Shown here: positions 7,542 to 13,404 of the stretch, one piece after another
Layout: every line of letters begins with the position of its first letter
How positions within the stretch are numbered: the first letter of the stretch is position 1
Program-made: the position numbers and the translations under genes
DNA from: Archaeoglobi archaeon
GTDB taxonomy: Archaea > Halobacteriota > Archaeoglobi > Archaeoglobales > Archaeoglobaceae
Direction: 5' to 3'
Assembly: GCA_029259415.1 (NCBI GenBank)
Contig: JAPDIW010000077.1
Location: 1 to 36,311, forward strand
Length of the DNA: 36,311 nt
The notes under the pieces: generated by a model
The model's database searches: none
What the model was told of the DNA's origin: nothing
The model's input: the letters and a program-made list of their open reading frames with translations, nothing else

Positions 7542-9152
7542 TTACTTATTCAGCCTGACAAAACCCCCATCTCTGAGGGCCGTGATCATAAACCTCGTGA
7601 GCAGAAGATTTTTTCCTTGCAGAGCCTTTGCGCTACCCACAGCGATGAACTTCTTCCTTGCTCTCGTTAAAGCGACGTTAAAGAGTCTTTTTTCAGAGGC
7701 AAAGTACGGATTTCTTGTTGCGGTGATGGAGTAGATTACGACATCCTTCTCCCTTCCCTGGTAGCTGTGGACAGTGCTGACCTCGACCTTTAAACCAAAC
7801 TCGGAAAGTATGTTTTTAATAAGCTCAGCCTGCTTGACGTAGGGTGTGATAACTCCAATATTCTCCTCTCCAACGCACTCAGCAAGCTCCTCGGTAATTA
7901 TCGCAACAACCTCTGCCTCCTCTTCATTTATTTTCGATTTTCCTGCCTTCTTCTCAGCACCGTTGCAGTCGATGAAAACCAAGGGCCTCTCAAGATCTCC
8001 TACTTCAGGAATGGTTGTCTTGCACGGATTAATTTTGATGTCATAGCATTTCTCATCGATTTCTAGGAATCCATAAACGTGCCTTGCGGCGAACTCAGCT
8101 ATCTTCGCATTGCTTCTGTAGTGCCTCCTCAGCCAGAGGTTCTTGCCGTAGATTTTGCTGAGAAAGTTGTATGCGCTGAACTTCACCGCTTTTTGTCCAC
8201 CCACTTCATAGACAGGAGGCAGCTGGTAGGGATCTCCAACAACCACAGCCTTATCTGCTTTTTCCAGTGCGAGCAGAGCGACGGAGATGCATGTATTGCT
8301 CGCTTCGTCTATTATAACCGTATCAAAGTCGTAGTTCTTCACTGCACTCATCATCCCCTTCAAAATCGTCGAGCCTACCGCGATCCTACCTTTCCTGATC
8401 ATATCGTTTTGAATCCTCGCAATCTCCCTGTAAGCCTCCGCAACCTTCGATGCGTACTCCCTGTAGTCGGAGAACCTTATCTGTGACAGCAGGTTGTATT
8501 CAACGCTGTGCTTTTTCACACCGTCGGTTATCTTCGACGGATGACCCACCCTTAGTGCTTTGTCCAGCTTTTCAAGGACGTTGTCAACCGCAATGTTTGT
8601 ATTCGAAGTCACCCACACTCTCTCCTCTTCCGAGAGCTTCTTTGCAGCCTCTGCGATAAACGTCGTTTTCCCACTACCCGGTGGGCCGATAACAAGCAGA
8701 ATCTCTCCCTCATCCAGTGAGCAGGTTGCCAAGTAGCATTTTCTCTGCCATTTGTCGAGGTATTCCGGTGCTTCAAGATCTCTGAACTCACCGCTCCAGT
8801 AACTGAAGTCTAGAATCTCCTCCGCTCTTTCAGCAGCCTCCTTCCTGAGCATTATGCTGAGAACGTTCTCCGCCTCAACGATTGCGTCACCCTCGAACTC
8901 CTCAACTTCTTTCACGGCGAGCAGGTAGGAGTTCCCGTACCTTCTCGCGTCAACAACCCAGCCAACTGGATAGACTGCGTCATCCTCAACCTCTGCAACA
9001 GCACTTCCAGCCTTTATTAAGCCTGACGAGCGCAGGACAGCTATCTCTCCTCTCCTCGCAAGTAGCTCGGCCGAGAAGATGTCTCTTTTTAACATTTTCT
9101 GTGTTGCCTTCCTCTCTATTCTGTCCAGAATCTCAACAAGCTCCTCAATCAT
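7542..9152 (-). CDS. SF1B DNA/RNA helicase (Dna2/IGHMBP2-like)
   Basis: A 536-aa superfamily 1 helicase. Motifs run in order: Walker A GPPGSGKTT (residues 156-164), Ia VTSNTNIAVDNVLEKL, Walker B DTVIIDEASNTC, motif III VVVGDPYQLPPV, motif IV LRRHYRSNAKIAEF, motif V VSTVHSYQGREKDVVIYS, and motif VI NVALTRARKKFIAVG. The N-terminal 130 residues carry a small beta-barrel-like region as in the Upf1/IGHMBP2 group. No nuclease domain or Fe-S cysteines are present, unlike true Dna2. Its ATG overlaps the stop of the upstream radical SAM gene by four bases, so they form an operon. Which nucleic acid is its substrate is unknown. Confidence 0.93.
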   Translation of the reverse strand: MIEELVEILDRIERKATQKMLKRDIFSAELLARRGEIAVLRSSGLIKAGSAVAEVEDDAVYPVGWVVDARRYGNSYLLAVKEVEEFEGDAIVEAENVLSIMLRKEAAERAEEILDFSYWSGEFRDLEAPEYLDKWQRKCYLATCSLDEGEILLVIGPPGSGKTTFIAEAAKKLSEEERVWVTSNTNIAVDNVLEKLDKALRVGHPSKITDGVKKHSVEYNLLSQIRFSDYREYASKVAEAYREIARIQNDMIRKGRIAVGSTILKGMMSAVKNYDFDTVIIDEASNTCISVALLALEKADKAVVVGDPYQLPPVYEVGGQKAVKFSAYNFLSKIYGKNLWLRRHYRSNAKIAEFAARHVYGFLEIDEKCYDIKINPCKTTIPEVGDLERPLVFIDCNGAEKKAGKSKINEEEAEVVAIITEELAECVGEENIGVITPYVKQAELIKNILSEFGLKVEVSTVHSYQGREKDVVIYSITATRNPYFASEKRLFNVALTRARKKFIAVGSAKALQGKNLLLTRFMITALRDGGFVRLNK

Positions 9153-10156
9153 ACGAGGTTCGTCAAATACTTCTCGGCAATTTTCGTCGCTCTCTTCATC
9201 TCTTCAGGGGTTAGTCTCCTTGCTATCTCCGGATACTCCCACGCCTTAAAAGTCGGATAGTACTGGAACATCAGGTTGAACCTCGTTTCCCTGCCGAGGT
9301 TCTCCGCAACCCACTTCACTATCCTCTCCGTGCAGCAATCAATGTGGTTGGGCATCACGAGGTGCCTTATGAGCAGCTCCCCGTTATCCCTGGATTTCAA
9401 AAAGTTTCTCGTTACAACTTCCCAGTAATTTGGAACTTTGGAATATTTCCTGGCGCATTCGTTGTTTCCGTACTTGAAATCTCCCAGCCAGACATCAACA
9501 AAGTCCTCAATTATCTCCCCAAGCTCCTTACTGTGGTACATGTTCGAGTTCCACACCACCGGAACGTTCGACTCAACATGAACCAGAATTTCTGCAATCG
9601 TGTGGGCGTGCTGGTCAGGATTTCCACCGACGAAGTTGACGTTTTTACTTCCCTGTCTCCTCCTGACGTCGATGATGTAGGCAAGCTCTTTCGGATCGAC
9701 TATGTAATCGTCCTCATACACGATATCGTAGTTCTGGCAAAAGACACACGCAAACGTGCAGCGGTTGAAGAAAATCGTGTGGGATGGGATTAGCTCAGGC
9801 TCTTCTCCAACGTGTAGAAACTCGCTGCTGAAGTAACTCGTAACACCACACTTGCAGAAACCCTTCTTTTCGTACCTGTTCACGTCACACCTGCGCTCGC
9901 AGAAGTTGCAGTTCTTCAGCATTTCATACAATATGTCTTTCTTCAGGTGCAAGAAGGAATACTGAGGGCTTTCCTCCGGGACTTCTCCGCTCTGGAGAAT
10001 TTTTTTGAATTCTCTTTTAAGTTTGCTGTGAATTTCCAGCATTTCATCCAGACTTTCAAGAGTTTCGGCCTCCTCCGCATCGATTCTTTTGGCTATCTGG
10101 AATTTAGCCAATGCTTCCCCTCTGTTTATCGCCTCGTACCTTTCAAGACCTCTCAC
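9149..10156 (-). CDS. Radical SAM protein, PflA-activase-like
   Basis: A 335-aa radical SAM protein. The cluster motif is Cys133-x3-Cys137-x2-Cys140 in NRCTFACVFCQNYDI. A second cysteine group precedes it, Cys83, Cys86, Cys90, Cys101 and Cys103 (NCNFCERRC and GFCKCG), typical of the PflX/YfkAB-type proteins often annotated as pyruvate formate-lyase activating enzymes. No glycyl-radical enzyme is near, so that function is not supported. NFVGGNPDQHAHTI is the SAM-binding GGE-like block. GTG 10156 is the longest start; a TTG at 10147 has a better-placed AGAGGT ribosome site. The operon partner is the helicase. Confidence 0.88.
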   Translation of the reverse strand: MRGLERYEAINRGEALAKFQIAKRIDAEEAETLESLDEMLEIHSKLKREFKKILQSGEVPEESPQYSFLHLKKDILYEMLKNCNFCERRCDVNRYEKKGFCKCGVTSYFSSEFLHVGEEPELIPSHTIFFNRCTFACVFCQNYDIVYEDDYIVDPKELAYIIDVRRRQGSKNVNFVGGNPDQHAHTIAEILVHVESNVPVVWNSNMYHSKELGEIIEDFVDVWLGDFKYGNNECARKYSKVPNYWEVVTRNFLKSRDNGELLIRHLVMPNHIDCCTERIVKWVAENLGRETRFNLMFQYYPTFKAWEYPEIARRLTPEEMKRATKIAEKYLTNLV

Positions 10157-10664
10157 CAGAAGAATTTTGGTGAGTGATTAAATAATGGTTTTTGTGGTGT
10201 GATTGGTTTTAGGTTTTGGAGGGTAGAGTTAGAGCATTGTAATTCATTTTGAAAAAAAGGGATTTTCTTAGAGAAAGAATCACAATTAGGCTTAAGCAGC
10301 GTGAGATCATCAGAATATGAAATGTAATAGCTCGTTGTAGCGAGGCACCTACTTAAAGGAGGAAGTTTTTGAACTTACCTGTTAAAGTAGTTGTTTACAT
10401 ATAAACATTTTATCACTTGCATTCGGGGGTTCAAACTTTTATGGTAGAGTGGATAAAAGTTATAGATGAGCGGGTGAGGGGGTGGTAGAATGGTACGAGA
10501 AGAGTTATTGAGCTCTACGTGCACGACATCCACCAGCATTGCAAGCAGACTGAGAAAAATTAATATAACTTGGAAATTAAGTATAAACAAGAATGATATC
10601 AAGAATGATATCTTCCAGACGAGGGTTCAAAAAATAAAAGCTTTATACTAAAGAGGTGTGCTTG
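10157..10664. other. Intergenic region of about 500 bases with no firm gene
   Basis: No confident gene. What I see: a quasi-palindrome TGTTTACATATAAACA at 10392-10407; an ORF of 53 codons from ATG 10490 (behind GGTGAGGGGGTGG) to TAA 10651 with no recognisable homology; in another frame ATG 10441 reads 15 codons, meets a TAG at 10486-10488, then reads about 24 more plausible-looking codons (RRVIELYVHDIHQHC); and a tandem 12-mer AAGAATGATATC twice at 10589-10612. The stretch may be decayed coding sequence. The upstream signals of the HD gene should lie at its right end. Confidence 0.4.
10589..10612 (+). repeat. Tandem 12-bp repeat
   Basis: AAGAATGATATC occurs twice head to tail, about 50 bases before the start of the HD gene. 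Each unit contains the GATATC palindrome. It could be an operator or a replication slippage product. Confidence 0.5.
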
Positions 10665-11636
10665 GTGCCGGGCCTAAGTATAAGAGATCCGATACACGGA
10701 TTCGTTCAGCTGCGTAATCACGAGTCGAAGATAATTCAGATGTACCCCTTTCAGAGGCTTCGATTCATACACCAGCTGGGCACAACGAACTGGGTGTACC
10801 CAACCGGTACTCATACTAGGTTCGACCACTCGCTAGGGGTTCTACAGCTTGCCTCACGTGTGATCGACAGATTAAGACTTTTGGGGGTGGAATTTGACGA
10901 AAGTGATGAAGAGGTGTTTAGACTGGCAGCACTCTTGCACGACATCGGTCACACCCCTTTTTCACATATCTCTGAGGAGATGGGTCTTTTCAAAAAGGGG
11001 ATGAATCATGAAAAAATGAGCGCAGAAATAATAAAACGGACGGAGATCGGAGAGATTATTTCGGAAAAGCTCGGAGATAGAGGTGTGGATAGAGTCACGT
11101 TTGTAATTACTGGCGAAGGAATTCCGCATTCTGAGTTGGATAACCTCTTCCACGAGCTGCTTGCTGGTCAGGCAGGTATAGACAGGATGGACTATCTTCT
11201 GAGAGATTCGCACTTCCTAGGGGTTATGTACGGCAGGTACGATATCGAAAGGCTCCTCGAAACACTTAGATTTGAGAGGGAGTCCGAGCACCCGCTTTTC
11301 TGGGAGGAGGGAGGGATTCACGCTTTGGAGCAGTTCTTCCTCGCCAGATACTTTATGTTCACGGAAGTTTACTTCCACAAAACTAGGAGGATCTTGGACT
11401 ACCACCTCGCGATGCTCATTAAGGATTATTTGAAGGATCGGTATGGTACGGGAGAGGATGAAGAAGTCGTCCTACCCTCGGATGTCGAAGAGTATTTAAA
11501 ACTGAACGATTTCGACGTGATGTCTTGGATGCTGAGAACCGATAACGAACACAAGGATGTATTTCTCAAGCGTAAGTTCTTTAGACTGACCATCGAATCG
11601 TCCGACCACCCAAACGAGGATGAACTTGTTCTGTGA
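10665..11636 (+). CDS. HD-domain phosphohydrolase (YwfO/SAMHD1-like), ends at an in-frame TGA
   Basis: An HD-superfamily phosphohydrolase of the dNTPase-like YwfO/EF1143 group. It begins with IRDPIHGFVQL and FQRLRFIHQLGTTNWVYP. The metal site is complete: His in GTHTRFDHSLGV, His-Asp in LAALLHDIGHTPFSH, and Asp in GQAGIDRMDYLLRDS. Related proteins are about 420-430 aa, but this frame stops at TGA 11634-11636 and resumes in the same frame at 11637 with the family's C-terminal domain. GTG 10665 is chosen because GAGGTG lies six bases upstream; GTG 10656 is the longer alternative. dNTP hydrolysis is inferred from the family. Confidence 0.88.
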   Translation: MPGLSIRDPIHGFVQLRNHESKIIQMYPFQRLRFIHQLGTTNWVYPTGTHTRFDHSLGVLQLASRVIDRLRLLGVEFDESDEEVFRLAALLHDIGHTPFSHISEEMGLFKKGMNHEKMSAEIIKRTEIGEIISEKLGDRGVDRVTFVITGEGIPHSELDNLFHELLAGQAGIDRMDYLLRDSHFLGVMYGRYDIERLLETLRFERESEHPLFWEEGGIHALEQFFLARYFMFTEVYFHKTRRILDYHLAMLIKDYLKDRYGTGEDEEVVLPSDVEEYLKLNDFDVMSWMLRTDNEHKDVFLKRKFFRLTIESSDHPNEDELVL

Positions 11637-11915
11637 ATGTGGCTGGAAGATGAGCTTAGAAAAAACTTCGGTGAAGAGAATTTTTATTTAGATGTGGCGG
11701 AAAAGTCTCCTTACAAAGTTGAGAAGGCAGATGTGATGGTGCTTAAGGAAGGGAAGATCGTCCCATTACACGAGGAATCCAAACTCATTGGATCTTTGCG
11801 AACCATAAAAAAGAAGAGGATCTACGCATCGGAAGGAAAACGCGATGAAATAAAAGAATTTGCGAGTAGCTTCCTCGATGAGAGGTGGGAGAAACTTGAA
11901 AGGGAAAAGGTATAG
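11637..11915 (+). CDS. C-terminal domain of the HD protein, separated by an in-frame stop
   Basis: A 92-aa frame that starts directly after the TGA of the HD gene and in the same reading frame. It has the look of the C-terminal domain of YwfO-type proteins: LRKNFGEENFYLDVAEKSPY, then a short beta region with KEGKIVPLHEESKLIGSL and KKKRIYASEG. No ribosome site is well placed before its ATG; GAGGA at 11616 is some 16 bases away. The simplest reading is one gene of about 417 codons broken by a single nonsense codon, or a sequence error. Separate expression by reinitiation on TGAATG is possible. Confidence 0.7.
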   Translation: MWLEDELRKNFGEENFYLDVAEKSPYKVEKADVMVLKEGKIVPLHEESKLIGSLRTIKKKRIYASEGKRDEIKEFASSFLDERWEKLEREKV

Positions 11916-11927
11916 GAGGTGGTGGAG

Positions 11928-12437
11928 TTGAATTCCCTCGACCGTTATGTGACCATTTTGAAATTGCTGAATAATGTGCGTAAGGAAGTGGGTAAGACGT
12001 TTATTCAGAAGGGTGTTTATATCTTGCAGAGTGGCCTCGGAAGGGATCTCGGATATTCATACAAGTTGTACTTCTACGGCCCATTTTCCCAAGAGCTCGC
12101 AAACGATCTTGATACGCTGCACGAGACGGGGCTGATAGATGTGAGATACGATGTTAGGAAAGGTTGGTATAGCATAAAAATTACGGAAAAAGGTAAGATG
12201 TTTTTAGAAAAATTCAAGGAGTTCGGAGCCAGAAATAGTGAAATTGAGGAAGTTCTATCACTTATCGAGGGTAAAGACGCTAGAAAAATGGAGCTTCTAG
12301 GAACGGTACTATACTTCGCCAAGTTAACATCCGACCTAAAAGAAATAAAAAGGCTCGTAAACATCGTCAAGCCACACTTCAACGACCGTGAGATCGAAGA
12401 GGCCCTTATGCTATTGCGGGAGGAGGAACTTGTATAG
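11928..12437 (+). CDS. YwgA/Panacea-like winged-helix protein, partner of the HD gene
   Basis: About 169 aa. The N-terminal half resembles the winged-helix-like fold of YwgA and Panacea (SocA) proteins: IQKGVYILQSGLGRDLGYSY, then KLYFYGPFSQELANDLDTL and ETGLIDVRYD, then a closing YSIKITEKGKMFLEKF wing. The second half is helical. The gene follows the HD fragments by a few bases behind an AGGAGGTGG ribosome site at 11914-11922. TTG 11928 is chosen for spacing; GTG 11919 or 11922 are in frame but too close to that site. In Bacillus, ywfO and ywgA are also neighbours, so I take this as a conserved pair; its function is not known to me. Confidence 0.72.
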   Translation: MNSLDRYVTILKLLNNVRKEVGKTFIQKGVYILQSGLGRDLGYSYKLYFYGPFSQELANDLDTLHETGLIDVRYDVRKGWYSIKITEKGKMFLEKFKEFGARNSEIEEVLSLIEGKDARKMELLGTVLYFAKLTSDLKEIKRLVNIVKPHFNDREIEEALMLLREEELV

Positions 12438-12753
12438 GGCATAATTTTCCGAGTTGATTTTTCTTTTTCTTAATTTTATGAAATTGCCTTTCAACAAAAT
12501 CTTTCCCCTTGGGCGGAGCCTTCTTCATCTCCTCCTCGTAGATTCGCTCCAGTTCCTCGAAGAGTTTCCGGACCCACGTGGAGATGACCTTCGCGTACCT
12601 GCAGAACTTCACGACCCTCTTCTTGTCGAGCCCCTTGGCGAGAAGATAACGCATGAACCTGCCGGCGATGAACTGACCGTTGAACTCAACTTCCCTTGGG
12701 TACTTCTCCCTGATGTTGGTGAGCTCCCTGTCAGGGTTGTAGAACGTTCCCAT
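12406..12753 (-). CDS. Unknown small basic protein
   Basis: A 115-aa protein I do not recognise. It is rich in Lys and Arg, with helical stretches (QFIAGRFMRYLLAKGLDKKR, VIRKLFEELERIYEEEM-like amphipathic pattern) and a Lys-rich run near residue 95. The last ten or so codons overlap the 3' end of the convergent YwgA-like gene by 32 bases. A TATA-like TTTTTTATA (plus-strand 12775-12783) sits 20-30 bases before the ATG. The coding bias in the first 95 residues looks real; the tail after the Lys run (LCPIQVPPPAIA) may not be conserved. Confidence 0.6.
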   Translation of the reverse strand: MGTFYNPDRELTNIREKYPREVEFNGQFIAGRFMRYLLAKGLDKKRVVKFCRYAKVISTWVRKLFEELERIYEEEMKKAPPKGKDFVERQFHKIKKKKNQLGKLCPIQVPPPAIA

Positions 12754-12812
12754 GATCTAGCTTCGTCTGAGAGGTATAAAAAAGGTGTAGGGATTTTACC
12801 CCAGGGTTTTAG

Positions 12813-12908
12813 TCCCGCCTCCCGGATTTGAACCGGGGACCATGGGATCTCCGCCTGCCGCGGAGTAGCGGACTACAGTCCCACGCTCTACCTCTGAGCT
12901 AAGGCGGG
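12813..12908 (-). tRNA. tRNA-Tyr (GTA) with a 24-base intron
   Basis: The minus strand folds as a full cloverleaf. Acceptor CCCGCCT pairs with AGGCGGG and gives the archaeal tRNA-Tyr identity pair C1:G72, with discriminator A73. The D stem is GCTC/GAGC, the anticodon stem TGGGA/TCCCA, and the T arm CCCGG-TTCAAAT-CCGGG. The anticodon GTA is at 12874-12876. Between anticodon-stem halves there are 24 extra bases after position 37, an archaeal intron. The spliced tRNA would be 72 nt. CCA is not encoded. A TATA box is present upstream. Confidence 0.96.
12849..12872 (-). other. tRNA-Tyr intron (canonical position 37/38)
   Basis: Removal of 24 bases between G37 and A38 restores the 7-base anticodon loop CTGTAGA. 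Exon CTGT can pair with intron GCGG (with G-U pairs), leaving three-base bulges AGT and AGA at the two cut sites, which fits a bulge-helix-bulge substrate of the archaeal splicing endonuclease. The intron itself is GC-rich and contains CCGC/GCGG segments that offer alternative pairing. Confidence 0.85.
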
Positions 12909-12930
12909 TTCGATAGTTTACTGATCAAAT

Positions 12931-12943
12931 CTGCTTAAAAATC
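12931..12943 (-). promoter_or_regulatory. TATA box of tRNA-Tyr
   Basis: On the minus strand the sequence reads GATTTTTAAGCAG, centred about 29 bases upstream of the first tRNA nucleotide, the expected position for a short-leader tRNA promoter. Confidence 0.6.
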
Positions 12944-12977
12944 TTGTGCCCTGGTTTAATTGGTGGAGAATTTAGTG

Positions 12978-12987
12978 TCTATATAAG
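12978..12987 (+). promoter_or_regulatory. TATA box of the secreted protein gene
   Basis: TCTATATAAG is a strong box A match about 75 bases before ATG 13057, giving a predicted leader of about 45-50 bases. A GGGGGAG ribosome site lies at 13045-13051. Confidence 0.55.
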
Positions 12988-13056
12988 TCTACGAAAAAGT
13001 TAAATTTGATGTTGTGATAATAGTTAGAATAGTGAGCATAAATTGGGGGAGTTTAT

Positions 13057-13404
13057 ATGGGTATTCTAAATAAGGCAAAAATTTCCAAGATTGAGTGGAA
13101 AACTGCACTATTGCTGATTGTAGTTTTATTAACCATCCAAACTGCGGCAGCTAGTTGCCCGACAGAAGTGTATGTTAAAAACCATTTAGCAGATCAAGTT
13201 CACGTGAAAGTATACAAAGATAGATCGTTAATCAAGACGCTATATTTGGATCCGGGAGAAAATATCTTTGTTGACAGGGTTGAGCTTGAAAGTGATTCTG
13301 GTGTACAGTATTACGTGTATTGGGAGGCAAATGATGGTATTGTTCATAAAACTGGTCGTTATATAAGAGGGTGCATATATCAGCAACAAACGGTAAGCAG
13401 ATAG
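13057..13404 (+). CDS. Signal-peptide start and first beta domain of a secreted repeat protein (frame 1 part)
   Basis: A 115-aa frame with a Sec signal: a basic start (MGILNKAKISKIEWK), the hydrophobic stretch TALLLIVVLLTIQTAAA (residues 16-32), then Ser-Cys. The mature part has VYVKNHLADQVHVKVYKD, LDPGENIFVDRVEL and YYVYWEANDG. This is the same beta-domain pattern (VxNxxxDxVxVxxYxD ... PGE ... W..xD) as the repeats of the next frame. It ends at 13404, overlapping the following ORF by 34 bases in another frame. I infer that both frames belong to one gene broken by a frameshift near 13370-13404. ATG 13057 has a clear ribosome site. Confidence 0.8.
   Translation: MGILNKAKISKIEWKTALLLIVVLLTIQTAAASCPTEVYVKNHLADQVHVKVYKDRSLIKTLYLDPGENIFVDRVELESDSGVQYYVYWEANDGIVHKTGRYIRGCIYQQQTVSR

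Noticed and set aside
9344-9793. Plus-strand ORF of 149 codons inside the radical SAM gene
   Set aside because: It is antisense to a gene with clear cysteine motifs and has no recognisable features.
10425-10437. GGGGGTTCAAAC as a tRNA T-arm or an attachment site
   Set aside because: Only the TTCAAAC core is tRNA-like; the flanks do not pair. Another GGTTCAAA occurs at 10624 and is equally unsupported.
11634-11636. TGA as a selenocysteine codon in the HD protein
   Set aside because: No SECIS-like need is apparent, related proteins have no catalytic Cys there as far as I recall, and selenoprotein synthesis is not expected in Archaeoglobus.
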